A stretch of DNA of 64,000 nucleotides from Bacteroidota bacterium. Its GTDB lineage: Bacteria > Bacteroidota > Bacteroidia > UKL13-3. The stretch lies in assembly GCA_947460345.1 (NCBI GenBank), contig CANHGM010000004.1:1-64000 (forward strand). Reading direction: 5' to 3'. Of this stretch, positions 47,912-57,382 are shown in pieces (within the stretch, counting starts at the first letter, position 1; every line of letters begins with the position of its first letter). The position numbers and the translations under genes are program-made. The notes under the pieces were generated by a model. That model ran no database searches. It worked only from the letters and a program-made list of their open reading frames with translations, and was not told the DNA's origin.

Positions 47912-48904
47912 TTAGTCCTCGTTTAATTTAAATTTAGATAGATCCATACCAAAGCTTAAACTTTTTTCACGAACCAACTCATCTAATTCGCTAAGAGATT
48001 TTTTACCAAAATTTCTAAATTTCAATAAATCATCAATATTGTAGCTAACTAAATCAGCTAAAGTTCTTATTTCGGCTGCTTTTAAGCAATTGTATGCACG
48101 TACAGACAGATCTAGATCTGATAATGGTGTACGTAATATTTTTTTCATCGCTAATTGGTTTTCGTCAACCTCATTAGAAATTTCTTTTACTTCTTTTTCA
48201 AGAGTGATATTTTCATCTGTCAATAAAAGGTAGTGCTGAATTAAAATTTTTGCAGCTTCTTTTAAAGCGTCTTCAGGATGAATAGACCCATCAGTTTGTA
48301 TTTCTAGAACTAATTTATCATAGTCAGTTCTTTGTTCAACACGAAAGTCTTCGATTGAATATTTAACATTTTTGATAGGAGTATAGATAGCATCAATAGG
48401 AATTAATCCAATTGATGAATCTTTAGGTTTATTTTCTTCAGCAGGAACATAGCCACGACCTTTATCAATAGTTAATTCAATATCTAAATTAACATTTCCT
48501 TGGATATTACAGATTACTAAATCAGGGTTTAATACAGTAAAATTTTGACTAAATTTTTGAATATCCCCTGCAGTTAATTGTTCTTTTTTCTTTACAGAAA
48601 CAAAAACTTTTTCACCATCCATACCCTTTTCATTAGCTTTAAATCTTACTTGTTTAAGATTTAAAACGATATCAGTAACATCTTCAGTTACTCCCTTAAT
48701 AGTACTAAATTCATGATCAACACCATTTATTTTGATACTAGTAATGGCATAACCTTCGAGAGATGAAAGTAATATGCGGCGTAAACTGTTTCCTATGGTA
48801 ATTCCGTATCCTTTTTCAAGAGGTCGAAATTCAAATTGGCCAAAGAATTCAGTTTCTTTGTGCATTATTACCCTATCAGGCTTTTGGAATGCAAGAATTG
48901 ACAT
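47912..48904 (-). CDS. rpoA: DNA-directed RNA polymerase subunit alpha
   Basis: A 330-residue alpha subunit. The N-terminal assembly domain has [30 protein letters not shown]. The C-terminal domain has [27 protein letters not shown] and [16 protein letters not shown], the helix-hairpin-helix part that contacts UP elements and regulators. Length is normal. It sits between rpsD and rplQ as in most bacteria. Confidence 0.99.
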   Translation of the reverse strand: MSILAFQKPDRVIMHKETEFFGQFEFRPLEKGYGITIGNSLRRILLSSLEGYAITSIKINGVDHEFSTIKGVTEDVTDIVLNLKQVRFKANEKGMDGEKVFVSVKKKEQLTAGDIQKFSQNFTVLNPDLVICNIQGNVNLDIELTIDKGRGYVPAEENKPKDSSIGLIPIDAIYTPIKNVKYSIEDFRVEQRTDYDKLVLEIQTDGSIHPEDALKEAAKILIQHYLLLTDENITLEKEVKEISNEVDENQLAMKKILRTPLSDLDLSVRAYNCLKAAEIRTLADLVSYNIDDLLKFRNFGKKSLSELDELVREKSLSFGMDLSKFKLNED

Positions 48905-48920
48905 TTTTTTATTAAATTTA

Positions 48921-49529
48921 TTATTTTGAATAAAGTTCTACTATAAGTTGCTCTTTAATATTTTCTGGTATTTGGTCACGATCAGGATAAGTAATAAATT
49001 TACCTACCATTTCTTTTCCATTCCATTCTAACCAATTCCAACGGTTAGTAGTTTTACCTTGAAGAGAGTCAACTATAACTTCAAGAGATTTTGATTTTTC
49101 ACGAATTCCTATTTCGTCACCTGGTTTCAATTGATAAGAAGCAATATTTACTACTTTACCATTAACAGTAATGTGTCTATGTGAAACTAATTGACGAGCA
49201 CCATTACGAGTAGGTGCAATACCTAAACGATATACAGTATTATCTAATCTTGCTTCTAAGAATTTTACTAAGTTTTCACCAGTTACACCTTTAGCTACTG
49301 CAGCTAAGTGGAATAATTTTGCGAAATGACGTTCTAAAACACCATATGTGAATTTTGTTTTTTGCTTTTCGTTCAATTGAACAGAATACTCACTTTGTTT
49401 AGATCTTTTGCGAGTTTGTCCATGTTGGCCTGGAGGGTAATTTCTACGCTCTAAAGCTTTATCTGGTCCAAAAATTGGTTCACGAAAACGTCTTGCAATT
49501 TTGGATTTTGGTCCTGTATATCTAGCCAT
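48921..49529 (-). CDS. rpsD: 30S ribosomal protein S4
   Basis: A 202-residue S4, primary 16S rRNA-binding protein and, in E. coli, the translational repressor of the alpha operon. It has the S4 RNA-binding domain with [32 protein letters not shown]. The N-terminal region lacks the four-cysteine zinc site seen in some S4 forms, as expected for this lineage. It lies 25 nt after rpsK. Confidence 0.98.
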   Translation of the reverse strand: MARYTGPKSKIARRFREPIFGPDKALERRNYPPGQHGQTRKRSKQSEYSVQLNEKQKTKFTYGVLERHFAKLFHLAAVAKGVTGENLVKFLEARLDNTVYRLGIAPTRNGARQLVSHRHITVNGKVVNIASYQLKPGDEIGIREKSKSLEVIVDSLQGKTTNRWNWLEWNGKEMVGKFITYPDRDQIPENIKEQLIVELYSK

Positions 49530-49554
49530 GTTCTTTTCTTATTCTTATTTAAAA

Positions 49555-49944
49555 TTATACTCTGCGATGTTTAGGAGGGCGACAACCATTATGTGGAAGA
49601 GGAGTTACATCTTTAATTGATAAAACCTCTATACCTACTGTTGCTAAAGTTCTGATAGCAGATTCACGTCCTGATCCAGGCCCTTTTACAAAAACATCTA
49701 CTTTTCTTAATCCTAAGTCATAAGCTACTTTAGCACACTCATTACAAGCAACTAAGCCTGCATATGGGGTATTCTTTTTAGAACCTTTGAAACCCATCTT
49801 TCCAGATGAAGCCCAAGAGATTACTTGACCTGTAGCATTTGTTATTGATATAATAACATTATTAAAGGTGGCCTTAATGTGCACTTGCCCGTGAGCATCT
49901 ACATTAACAACACGTTTTTTGGTAACTTTTTTGGCTGTAGCCAT
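49555..49944 (-). CDS. rpsK: 30S ribosomal protein S11
   Basis: A 129-residue S11 of the platform, with [39 protein letters not shown] and the C-terminal [19 protein letters not shown]. The latter is the part that lines the mRNA path and the Shine-Dalgarno groove. It lies 24 nt after rpsM. Confidence 0.98.
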   Translation of the reverse strand: MATAKKVTKKRVVNVDAHGQVHIKATFNNVIISITNATGQVISWASSGKMGFKGSKKNTPYAGLVACNECAKVAYDLGLRKVDVFVKGPGSGRESAIRTLATVGIEVLSIKDVTPLPHNGCRPPKHRRV

Positions 49945-49968
49945 ATCTATTATGTTATTTAATTTTTA

Positions 49969-50346
49969 TTATTTAGTTACTTTCTTCTTACCGGCAACAG
50001 TACGGCGTTTACCTTTACGAGTACGTGAATTGGTTTTAGTTCTTTGTCCACGAACAGGTAATCCTTTACGGTGACGTAGACCTCTGTAGCAACCAATATC
50101 TAATAGACGTTTGATATTTAATTGTTTTTCTGAACGTAATTCACCTTCAATAGTCATATTGTCGGTAATGAATTTACGAATAGATGCTAAATCATCATCA
50201 TCCCAATCAGAAACTTTTTTCTCAAATGGAATTCCAGATGTTGCTAAAATTTTTTTAGCTGTAGCACGGCCAATACCATAAATGTAGGTAAGACCAATTT
50301 CTCCTTGTTTGTTTTTAGGTAAATCAATACCAGATATCCTTGCCAT
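49969..50346 (-). CDS. rpsM: 30S ribosomal protein S13
   Basis: A 125-residue S13 of the head, starting [26 protein letters not shown]. It has the [25 protein letters not shown] region and a basic end that reaches toward the P-site tRNA. It is 6 nt after rpmJ in transcription order. Confidence 0.98.
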   Translation of the reverse strand: MARISGIDLPKNKQGEIGLTYIYGIGRATAKKILATSGIPFEKKVSDWDDDDLASIRKFITDNMTIEGELRSEKQLNIKRLLDIGCYRGLRHRKGLPVRGQRTKTNSRTRKGKRRTVAGKKKVTK

Positions 50347-50352
50347 GTTTTA

Positions 50353-50469
50353 TTAACCTTGTCTTTGTTTAAATTTAGGATTCTTTTTGTTAATTACATA
50401 AAGTTTTCCAAATCTGCGTACGATTTTACAATCTACGCTACGTTTTTTGATTGATGCTCTAACTTTCAT
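50353..50469 (-). CDS. rpmJ: 50S ribosomal protein L36
   Basis: A 38-residue protein, [20 protein letters not shown] at its N-terminus and ending KQRQG, with the L36 pattern. Of the four zinc ligands of the zinc type (C11, C14, C27, H33 in E. coli numbering) only Cys14 is kept, so it is the zinc-free form. It sits between infA and rpsM with 4- and 6-nt gaps, the usual order. Confidence 0.97.
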   Translation of the reverse strand: MKVRASIKKRSVDCKIVRRFGKLYVINKKNPKFKQRQG

Positions 50470-50473
50470 GTTC

Positions 50474-50692
50474 TTATTTATATCTATATGTTATTCTTCC
50501 TTTGGTTAGGTCGTAGGGTGACATTTCTATTGAAACTTTATCTCCAGGTAATATTTTTATATAATGCATTCTCATCTTACCTGATATGTGACATACAATT
50601 TCGTGGCCGTTTTCTAACTGAACTCTAAACATTGCGTTAGAAAGTGATTCAGTTATAATTCCATCTTGTTTTAAAACTCCGGCTTTACTCAT
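50474..50692 (-). CDS. infA: Translation initiation factor IF-1
   Basis: A 72-residue OB-fold protein: [21 protein letters not shown], then [21 protein letters not shown] and the end [11 protein letters not shown]. It binds the ribosomal A site during initiation. It has its own promoter with both elements, directly upstream in the gap after secY. Confidence 0.98.
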   Translation of the reverse strand: MSKAGVLKQDGIITESLSNAMFRVQLENGHEIVCHISGKMRMHYIKILPGDKVSIEMSPYDLTKGRITYRYK

Positions 50693-50709
50693 TTTATTTT
50701 AAAGGGCTG

Positions 50710-50740
50710 CAAAAGTATGACTTTTTTTTTAATTTAACAA
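50710..50740 (-). promoter_or_regulatory. Internal promoter before infA
   Basis: On the minus strand TTG (50740-50738), a 20-nt spacer and TACTTTTG (50717-50710) followed by CA. Both elements match the Bacteroidota consensus, 18 nt upstream of the infA ATG. It would drive infA-rpmJ-rpsM-rpsK-rpsD-rpoA-rplQ separately from the upstream genes. Confidence 0.65.
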
Positions 50741-50748
50741 CCATTTTT

Positions 50749-52104
50749 TTAAGCTGATGCCATTGCACCTGAAGTACGGCCTTTTATTCTTCCAGTTTTC
50801 ATTAATCCATCATAATGACGCATTAATAAATAGCTTTCTATTTGTTGTAATGTATCAAGAACGACACCTACTAATATAAGCAATGATGTTCCTCCATAGA
50901 ATTGAGCAAATTGTTGGTTAACACCTAACAACGATCCAGCGAATGTTGGGAGTATTGCAACAATAGCTAAAAAGAATGCTCCTGGTAAGGTTATTCTTGA
51001 CATGATACTGTCAATAAAATTTTCAGTATGAATTCCTGGTTTTACACCTGGAATAAATCCATTATTTTTCTTTAAATCGTCAGAAATAGTTTTTGCGTTT
51101 ACAGATATTGCAGTATAGAAATAGGTAAAAATGATAATTAACATAGCAAATACCACACTATAGCCAACGGATCTGTAATCTAAAAATGATTTGATAAAAT
51201 TACTAAAACCTTCTGAATTTACTAATTGAGCAATTGATGATGGAATAAACATGATAGCTTGAGCAAATATAATAGGCATTACACCTGCAGCATTTATTTT
51301 TAAGGGTAAGTAGTTTCTACCACCTGCTATTTGTCTATTGCCTATTATTCTTTTAGCGTATTGAATAGGAATTCGTCTTGTACCTTGAACAAGCATGATT
51401 ACACCCATTACAACAAATATCAGAGCTACGAGTTCAACTAAAAATATAACTAATCCTCCAGTTGCTTCATTAAATCTAAAAGAAAACTCACCTATTAATG
51501 CTTGTGGTAAGCGTGCGATGATTCCCACCATTATAATTAGAGATACACCATTACCTAAACCTTTATCAGTAATTTTCTCTCCCAACCATAATATAAACAT
51601 TGTACCAGCTGTAATTAAAACAATTGATGTAAATGTCCATAAGAATTCTCCCATCATATCTATACCCCAAATAGCATCTCTATTTTCTGTTTTCAGAGAA
51701 ACAAGATAACCAATTGATTGAACAGCTGTAATAGCAATGGTTAAAAATCTAGTATATTGGTTCATTTTACGTCTACCATCTTCACCTTCTTTTTGTAAAC
51801 GTTGAAAGAATGGTAGAGCTAGTGTTAGTAATTGAATAACAATAGAAGCAGATATATAAGGCATTATGCCTAGGGCAAAAACTGAACCTCTTAAAAATGC
51901 TCCTCCTGCAAAAGTGTTTATTAGACCTAATAAACCACCTTCGCTTTTTTTAGCTGTCTCTTCTAGCATTGCTGCATCAATTCCGGGTAATACTAAAAAA
52001 GTACCAACACGGAAGATTGCTAAAAATAGTAACGTATTGATAATGCGATTACGCAGTTCTTCTATACGCCAAATGTTTTGTAAGGTACTGATAAACTTTT
52101 TCAT
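50749..52104 (-). CDS. secY: Preprotein translocase subunit SecY
   Basis: A 451-residue, ten-helix channel protein. It has the plug and lateral gate region with LNTFAGGAFLRGSVFALGIMPYISASIVIQLL, the QEGEDGRRKMNQYTRFLT loop, TRRIPIQYAKR, and the cytosolic loop GFIPGVKPG. It works with SecA, encoded at 9580-12903. The ATG shares one base with the rplO stop (TAATG), so translation is coupled. Confidence 0.98.
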   Translation of the reverse strand: MKKFISTLQNIWRIEELRNRIINTLLFLAIFRVGTFLVLPGIDAAMLEETAKKSEGGLLGLINTFAGGAFLRGSVFALGIMPYISASIVIQLLTLALPFFQRLQKEGEDGRRKMNQYTRFLTIAITAVQSIGYLVSLKTENRDAIWGIDMMGEFLWTFTSIVLITAGTMFILWLGEKITDKGLGNGVSLIIMVGIIARLPQALIGEFSFRFNEATGGLVIFLVELVALIFVVMGVIMLVQGTRRIPIQYAKRIIGNRQIAGGRNYLPLKINAAGVMPIIFAQAIMFIPSSIAQLVNSEGFSNFIKSFLDYRSVGYSVVFAMLIIIFTYFYTAISVNAKTISDDLKKNNGFIPGVKPGIHTENFIDSIMSRITLPGAFFLAIVAILPTFAGSLLGVNQQFAQFYGGTSLLILVGVVLDTLQQIESYLLMRHYDGLMKTGRIKGRTSGAMASA

Positions 52105-52550
52105 TATATATTTTCTATTTTACCACCAGCAGTTTCGATGGCTAATTTAGCTTTTTCAGAAAATTTATGTGCTTTAATTTCTAAAGCAGAAGTGATTACA
52201 CCTCTAGCTAATATTTTAACTTTATCACTTTTAGATAGAAGTCCGTTTGCTTGAAAAACTGTTAAATCAAAAGATTTAATATTCTTTTCTTCACTAAGTC
52301 TTTGAAGCATATCTAAATTGATAGCTACGTATTCTACTCTGTTGATGTTTTTAAATCCAAATTTAGGAACACGTCTTTGTAAAGGCATTTGACCACCTTC
52401 AAAACCTACTTTTGAAGAATAACCAGCTCTAGATTGAGCTCCTTTGTGTCCTTTTGTAGAAGTTCCACCATGACCAGAACCTTGTCCACGACCAATTCTT
52501 TTTTGTTTTTTGGTGGCTCCCTTTGCAGGTCTTATGTTATGCAATTCCAT
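52104..52550 (-). CDS. rplO: 50S ribosomal protein L15
   Basis: A 148-residue L15 with the N-terminal glycine- and lysine-rich extension MELHNIRPAKGATKKQKRIG, GRGQGSGHGGTSTKGHKGAQSR, and FEGGQMPLQRRVPKFGF. It binds 23S rRNA in the centre of the large subunit. It overlaps secY by 1 nt. Confidence 0.98.
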   Translation of the reverse strand: MELHNIRPAKGATKKQKRIGRGQGSGHGGTSTKGHKGAQSRAGYSSKVGFEGGQMPLQRRVPKFGFKNINRVEYVAINLDMLQRLSEEKNIKSFDLTVFQANGLLSKSDKVKILARGVITSALEIKAHKFSEKAKLAIETAGGKIENI

Positions 52551-52562
52551 TTTTTCTATTTA

Positions 52563-52742
52563 TTAGATGTTTTCTACTTTGATCAAATGATTAACTTTTT
52601 TTACCATTCCCATTATTTGAGGGGTTGCTGTGTGTTCAACAACTTGGTTCATTTTGCGCAAACCTAGAGCCTCTAAAGTTTTCTTTTGAGTTTCTGGTCT
52701 ATCTATTTTACTTTTTACTTGAGTGATTCTAATTTTTGTCAT
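52563..52742 (-). CDS. rpmD: 50S ribosomal protein L30
   Basis: A 59-residue L30: MTKIRITQVKSKIDRPETQK, then LEALGLRKMNQVVEHTATPQ and GMVKKVNHLIKVENI. It lies between rplO and rpsE with gaps of 12 and 13 nt, as in most spc operons. Confidence 0.97.
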   Translation of the reverse strand: MTKIRITQVKSKIDRPETQKKTLEALGLRKMNQVVEHTATPQIMGMVKKVNHLIKVENI

Positions 52743-52755
52743 TGTTCTACAATTA

Positions 52756-53274
52756 TTAACCGTTAAACACTTTATTCATTGAAATCCCTCTTTGTTCAGC
52801 TACAGAAGCCGCATCTCTCATGTTTGAAAGTGCATTTATAGTTGCTTTAACCACATTATGAGGGTTTGATGAACCTTTTGATTTAGCAAGTACATCTGTG
52901 ATTCCAGCACTTTCTAAAACTGCACGCATTGCACCACCGGCGATTACGCCTGTACCATGTGCAGCAGGTTTTAAAAACACTCTACCTCCTCCGTATTTAC
53001 CAACTTGTTCGTGAGGAACAGTACCTCTGATTACAGGTACTTTTATTAAGTTTTTCTTTGCATCTTCTGTTGCTTTAGTTATAGCATCGGCAACCTCAGA
53101 AGCTTTTCCTAGACCATGGCCTACGATACCTTTTCCATCACCTACAACTACAATAGCAGAGAAACTAAATGTTCTACCACCTTTTGTAACTTTGGCTACA
53201 CGATTTACGGCAACCATTTTCTCTTTAAGTTCTATTTCGCTTAATCTAACTTTTTTTACGTTTTCGTTTGTCAT
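52756..53274 (-). CDS. rpsE: 30S ribosomal protein S5
   Basis: A 172-residue S5. The double-stranded RNA-binding domain has [24 protein letters not shown]. The C-terminal domain has [39 protein letters not shown]. It helps decode accuracy at the back of the 30S body. Confidence 0.98.
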   Translation of the reverse strand: MTNENVKKVRLSEIELKEKMVAVNRVAKVTKGGRTFSFSAIVVVGDGKGIVGHGLGKASEVADAITKATEDAKKNLIKVPVIRGTVPHEQVGKYGGGRVFLKPAAHGTGVIAGGAMRAVLESAGITDVLAKSKGSSNPHNVVKATINALSNMRDAASVAEQRGISMNKVFNG

Positions 53275-53284
53275 TGTAGTTTAT

Positions 53285-53632
53285 TTAGAAAATTAATCCT
53301 CCTTCACGAGCACCTTCAGCCAATGATTTGATTCTGCCATGATATAAGTATCCACTTCTATCAAAAACAACTTGTTTAATACCAGCAGATAATGCTTTTT
53401 CAGCAATCATCTTACCAACTATAGCAGCTGTTTCTACTTTGGTTACTTTTTCGGCTAATTTAGCTGATGAAGCAGCTACTATTGTTTTGCCATTTACGTC
53501 GTCAATAATTTGTGCGTAAATTTGTTTATTACTACGGAATACAGATAATCTAGGTTTAGTTTCTGTTCCTGAAATACTGCCACGAATTCTGCGACGTATT
53601 TTAATTCTTCTAATGTTTTTTTCAAATGCCAT
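53285..53632 (-). CDS. rplR: 50S ribosomal protein L18
   Basis: A 115-residue L18 that binds 5S r[35 protein letters not shown], and the end [26 protein letters not shown]. It lies 10 nt upstream of rpsE in transcription order. Confidence 0.98.
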   Translation of the reverse strand: MAFEKNIRRIKIRRRIRGSISGTETKPRLSVFRSNKQIYAQIIDDVNGKTIVAASSAKLAEKVTKVETAAIVGKMIAEKALSAGIKQVVFDRSGYLYHGRIKSLAEGAREGGLIF

Positions 53633-53653
53633 TTGAGTATTTTGTTAAATGGA

Positions 53654-54211
53654 TTATTTTTTACCTGCTGATTTTCCAGCTTTTCTACGAAGTATTTCGC
53701 CAGTGAATTTAATACCTTTTCCTTTGTATGGCTCAGGTTTACGAAGTGAACGGATTTTTGCTGCTACTTGACCTAATAATTGTTTATCAGCACTTGATAA
53801 TAATATCATTGGGTTTTGACCTTTTTCAGTTTTAGTTTCTAGTTTCACTTCTGTAGGTATTTGCATATATACATGATGTGAAAAACCTATTGTTAAATCT
53901 AGAATTTGTCCATCATTTGCAGCTTTGTAACCTACCCCTACTAACTCTTGAGAAGTTTTATATCCTTCAGAAACACCCTTAATCATGTTAGCTATTAAAG
54001 ATCTATATAAACCATGTAATGCTTTATGACGTTTTTGTTCTGTTGGTCTTTCTAAAATTATTTTAGAATCTTCTTGTTTGATAATAATTTCTGGATCAAC
54101 TTTTTGCTCTAAAGTACCTATAGGGCCTTTAACGCTTACAATATTATTAGATGATATTTTTACTTCAACATTTGAAGGTACATCTATTGGATTTTTTCCT
54201 ATTCTTGACAT
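53654..54211 (-). CDS. rplF: 50S ribosomal protein L6
   Basis: A 185-residue L6 with two related domains: MSRIGKNPIDVPSNVEVKIS and GPIGTLEQKV first, then VGVGYKAANDGQILDLTIGFSH and the final RSLRKPEPYKGKGIKFTGEILRRKAGKSAGKK. It stands near the sarcin-ricin loop. Confidence 0.98.
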   Translation of the reverse strand: MSRIGKNPIDVPSNVEVKISSNNIVSVKGPIGTLEQKVDPEIIIKQEDSKIILERPTEQKRHKALHGLYRSLIANMIKGVSEGYKTSQELVGVGYKAANDGQILDLTIGFSHHVYMQIPTEVKLETKTEKGQNPMILLSSADKQLLGQVAAKIRSLRKPEPYKGKGIKFTGEILRRKAGKSAGKK

Positions 54212-54232
54212 CTTACTTTATGTATTTAAAGG

Positions 54233-54628
54233 TTAATAAATGTAACATAATACTTCACCTCCAACATTTAGTTGACGTGCTTGTTTATCTGTAATAACAC
54301 CTTTAGATGTTGTAATAATTGCAGTTCCCAAACCGTTGATAACTCTAGGTAAGTTTTCATGAGAACGATATTGTCTCAATCCTGGGCGGCTAATTCTTTT
54401 TAATGTTCTAATAGCTGAAGCTTTAGTTACAGGGTGGTATTTTAAAGCAATTTTAATAATACCTTGTGGTGGAGTATCTTCAAATTTGTAATTAAGGATA
54501 TAACCTTGTTCAAATAATACTCTAGTCATTTCCTTTTTCAAATTTGAAGAAGGAATTTCAACAATACGATGGTTGGCTTTAATAGCGTTTCTCAACCTCG
54601 TTAAATAATCTGCTATTGGATCTGTCAT
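54233..54628 (-). CDS. rpsH: 30S ribosomal protein S8
   Basis: A 131-residue S8: [20 protein letters not shown] at the start, [33 protein letters not shown] and the end [10 protein letters not shown]. In E. coli it represses the spc operon by binding its mRNA. A 61-nt gap precedes it, without a clear promoter. Confidence 0.98.
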   Translation of the reverse strand: MTDPIADYLTRLRNAIKANHRIVEIPSSNLKKEMTRVLFEQGYILNYKFEDTPPQGIIKIALKYHPVTKASAIRTLKRISRPGLRQYRSHENLPRVINGLGTAIITTSKGVITDKQARQLNVGGEVLCYIY

Positions 54629-54689
54629 TTATTTATTTATTTTGGAGTTACAATTATTAGATTGCACTTTCCGGTTGTTTTTATTTTAA

Positions 54690-54959
54690 TTACCAAGAGG
54701 CTTTTCTTACACCAGGGATTAATCCTTTTAGAGCTAATTCTCTAAATTTGTTACGACAAATTCCGAAGTCACGAATATAACCTTTAGGTCTACCTGTTAA
54801 TTTACATCTGTTCTTCAATCTAACTGGAGATGAATTTTTAGGTAATTTTTGAAGTCCTTCATAATCTTTAGCTTCTTTTAATGCTGCTCTTCTATCAGCA
54901 TAAAGAGCTACGATATGTTCACGTTTAACTTGACGAGCTTTTATTGATTCTTTTGCCAT
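54690..54959 (-). CDS. rpsN: 30S ribosomal protein S14, zinc-independent type
   Basis: An 89-residue S14 of the long, zinc-free type: it has [29 protein letters not shown], without the paired CxxC of the short form, and ends KASW. It lies 3 nt after rplE. Confidence 0.97.
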   Translation of the reverse strand: MAKESIKARQVKREHIVALYADRRAALKEAKDYEGLQKLPKNSSPVRLKNRCKLTGRPKGYIRDFGICRNKFRELALKGLIPGVRKASW

Positions 54960-54962
54960 GAT

Positions 54963-55514
54963 TTATTTAGTTTTAAAAGGCATACCAAATTGTTTTAACA
55001 ACTCTTGACATTCTTCATCTGTTGTAGAAGTTGTTACGAAAGTGATATCCATTCCATTGATTTTATTTACTTTATCAATTACAATTTCTGGGAAAATGAT
55101 TTGTTCTTTTACACCTAATGTGTAATTTCCTCTACCATCAAATCCTTTATTTTCTAATCCATTAAAATCACGAACACGTGGAATAGAAATAGAAATTAAA
55201 CGATTTAAAAATTCATACATTTTATCACCTCTAAGAGTTACACGAACACCTACTGGAACTCCTTTACGTAATTTAAAGTTTGATATATCTTTTTTAGATT
55301 TAGCTGCAACAGCTTTTTGACCACTAATAGAAGTCATTTCAGTAACAGCATTGTCAATTAATTTTTTATCAGCAACTGCATCTCCTAAACCTTGATTTAA
55401 ACAAATCTTAGTTATTTTTGGAACTTGCATAACAGATTTATAGCCAAATTTATCCATCATTTCTTTAACAATGGTTTCACTATAATGCTTTTTTAATTTA
55501 GTTTCTTGTTTCAT
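54963..55514 (-). CDS. rplE: 50S ribosomal protein L5
   Basis: A 183-residue L5 that binds 5S rRNA and touches the P-site t[74 protein letters not shown]. It lies 18 nt after rplX. Confidence 0.98.
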   Translation of the reverse strand: MKQETKLKKHYSETIVKEMMDKFGYKSVMQVPKITKICLNQGLGDAVADKKLIDNAVTEMTSISGQKAVAAKSKKDISNFKLRKGVPVGVRVTLRGDKMYEFLNRLISISIPRVRDFNGLENKGFDGRGNYTLGVKEQIIFPEIVIDKVNKINGMDITFVTTSTTDEECQELLKQFGMPFKTK

Positions 55515-55532
55515 TTTAATTTCCTATCAATA

Positions 55533-55874
55533 TTATTTGATAAATTCACCTGTCTTTTTTGAAAAACGTTGAAGGCTTCCTTCTTCATTTAATTTTCTAC
55601 CTGTTCTAACGCCTTTGTTTCCTTCTAGAATTAAGACATTTGAGATATGTATTGGCATTTCTTTTTCTATAATACCACCATTTGGATGGTCACGATTAAC
55701 ATTTGGTTTTAAATGTTTTTTAACAATATTAACACCTTCAATTAATACCCTACGTTTTTCAACTATTACTTCAATTACACGACCTTTTTTTCCTTTGTCG
55801 TCACCAGAAATAACAACAACTTGGTCGTTTTTCTTAATGTTTAGTTTTGGTTGCTTATTGTATTTGCGTTCCAT
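55533..55874 (-). CDS. rplX: 50S ribosomal protein L24
   Basis: A 113-residue L24 with the KOW motif (IKKNDQVVVISGDDKGKKGRVIEVI, about 14-38), then GVNIVKKHLKPN and GGIIEKEMPIHISNV. It begins assembly of the 50S subunit at the 5' end of 23S rRNA. Confidence 0.98.
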   Translation of the reverse strand: MERKYNKQPKLNIKKNDQVVVISGDDKGKKGRVIEVIVEKRRVLIEGVNIVKKHLKPNVNRDHPNGGIIEKEMPIHISNVLILEGNKGVRTGRKLNEEGSLQRFSKKTGEFIK

Positions 55875-55886
55875 TTTTACTATTGA

Positions 55887-56255
55887 TTAAAGCACTTCAG
55901 GTGCTAGTGAAACTATTTTCATAAATTGTTTTTCACGCAATTCTCTAGCTACTGGGCCAAAAATACGTGTACCTCTTGGTTCGTCGTTGTTGTTAAGTAA
56001 AACACAAGAGTTGTCATCGAAACGAATGTAAGATCCATCAGCACGACGAATTTCTTTTTTTGTTCTAACAACAACAGCTTTTGCTACTGTACCTTTTTTT
56101 ACACCACCTGAAGGTAATGCATCTTTAATTGAAACTACTATTTTGTCACCTATTGAAGCGTAACGTTTTTTAGTTCCACCTAAAACGCGTATCACAAGCA
56201 CTTCACGTGCTCCTGAATTATCTGCTACTTTAAGTCTTGATTCTTGTTGTACCAT
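55887..56255 (-). CDS. rplN: 50S ribosomal protein L14
   Basis: A 122-residue L14: [20 protein letters not shown] at the start, [60 protein letters not shown]. It makes an intersubunit bridge. It lies 1 nt after rpsQ. Confidence 0.98.
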   Translation of the reverse strand: MVQQESRLKVADNSGAREVLVIRVLGGTKKRYASIGDKIVVSIKDALPSGGVKKGTVAKAVVVRTKKEIRRADGSYIRFDDNSCVLLNNNDEPRGTRIFGPVARELREKQFMKIVSLAPEVL

Positions 56256-56256
56256 G

Positions 56257-56532
56257 TTATTTAGCTTTTTCTATAATCTCAACTAACCGCCAACGTTTGT
56301 TTTTGCTCATAGGGCGGGTTTCCATAAGTTTTACGATATCATTAATACCACTTTCATTTTTTTCATCATGTGCCATGAAAGTTGAAGTAGTTTTAACAAA
56401 CTTACCGTATTTTGGGTGTTTTACTTTACGTTCAACAGCTACAACAATAGATTTCTCCATTTTGTTGCTAACCACTTTACCAGTGATTACTTTTCTATCG
56501 TTACGTTCTAAAGTAGTATTTACTTGTTCCAT
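56257..56532 (-). CDS. rpsQ: 30S ribosomal protein S17
   Basis: A 91-residue OB-fold S17: [30 protein letters not shown] and [16 protein letters not shown]. It lies 20 nt after rpmC in transcription order. Confidence 0.97.
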   Translation of the reverse strand: MEQVNTTLERNDRKVITGKVVSNKMEKSIVVAVERKVKHPKYGKFVKTTSTFMAHDEKNESGINDIVKLMETRPMSKNKRWRLVEIIEKAK

Positions 56533-56552
56533 TTTTTGCTCGTAATTATTAA

Positions 56553-56756
56553 TTAGGCTTTAACCTCTTGATGTCTACGTTTATTTATTTCAGTTAACAA
56601 TCTTGCGATGTCTTTTGATGATTGTCTGATACTAGCTGGATTCTCAAGAGAAGCAACTGCATTTTGAAATCTTAATTTTGTTAAATTCATTTTTTCTTCA
56701 GCCAAAAGTTTTTTGATTTCGGCATTAGTCATTTGAGCTATTTCTGAATATTTCAT
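56553..56756 (-). CDS. rpmC: 50S ribosomal protein L29
   Basis: A 67-residue, all-helical L29: [32 protein letters not shown] and [15 protein letters not shown]. It lies near the exit of the peptide tunnel. It is 20 nt after rplP. Confidence 0.97.
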   Translation of the reverse strand: MKYSEIAQMTNAEIKKLLAEEKMNLTKLRFQNAVASLENPASIRQSSKDIARLLTEINKRRHQEVKA

Positions 56757-56776
56757 CTGTTTGTTTTTTGAATTAA

Positions 56777-57202
56777 TTAAGACGCTGAATCGTAATCTGG
56801 TTTAATAACAAAATTAGTTGTAACTGGTAATTTTTGAGCAGCCAATCTCATAGCTTCTCTTGCAATTTCTAATGGTACACCATCTGCTTCAAATATGATT
56901 GTTCCTGGTTTGATAACAGCTACCCAATATTCTGGGGCACCTTTACCTTTACCCATACGAACCTCTGCAGGTTTTTTTGTAACTGGCTTGTCTGGGAAAA
57001 TTCTAATCCAAACATTTCCTTCACGTTTCATAAAACGGGTTACCGCTATACGGGCTGCTTCTATTTGTCTGCTTGTAATCCATGCAGGCTCCAAAGACTT
57101 TAACCCAAAAGAACCGAACTCTATACGGTGACCTCTTGTGGCCAAACCGCGATTACGGCCTTTTTGCATTTTTCTGAACTTAGTACGTTTCGGTTGTAAC
57201 AT
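56777..57202 (-). CDS. rplP: 50S ribosomal protein L16
   Basis: A 141-residue L16: [20 protein letters not shown] at the start, [34 protein letters not shown] and [21 protein letters not shown]. It stands at the A site of the 50S subunit. Normally rpsC lies directly upstream. Here there is a promoter and then tpiA-pdxJ, so rplP is the first gene of the operon. Confidence 0.98.
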   Translation of the reverse strand: MLQPKRTKFRKMQKGRNRGLATRGHRIEFGSFGLKSLEPAWITSRQIEAARIAVTRFMKREGNVWIRIFPDKPVTKKPAEVRMGKGKGAPEYWVAVIKPGTIIFEADGVPLEIAREAMRLAAQKLPVTTNFVIKPDYDSAS

Positions 57203-57239
57203 TATTATATATACTTAACTGAGTTTCTTTAATTTGTAT

Positions 57240-57256
57240 TTACCCTAAATTTTTGG
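57240..57256 (-). other. Small hairpin in the rplP leader
   Basis: CCCTAAA-TTTT-GGGG can fold into a short stem (three G-C pairs, one G-U pair and two A-T pairs) just downstream of the predicted transcription start. It might take part in control of the operon, but its stability is low. Confidence 0.25.
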
Positions 57257-57261
57257 GGCTG

Positions 57262-57294
57262 CAAAGATAGGAAGTTCATCTCTTAAAAACAAAA
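57262..57294 (-). promoter_or_regulatory. Promoter of the rplP-led ribosomal operon
   Basis: On the minus strand TTTTG (57294-57290), a 20-nt spacer and TATCTTTG (57269-57262) followed by CA: both elements match the Bacteroidota consensus. The predicted leader is about 53 nt. This promoter makes rplP the first gene of the operon. Confidence 0.7.
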
Positions 57295-57382
57295 TGCTTT
57301 CAATATTTTTTTTTGAAATTAATTGATTGTTTGAATTTTCTACTTTCTTGTTGAAGATTTAAATGTGTAATTTGTTTTGTGT

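Noticed and set aside
50353-50469. Loss of zinc ligands in L36 as damage
   Set aside because: The zinc-free form of L36, like that of S14 here, is a known functional variant.
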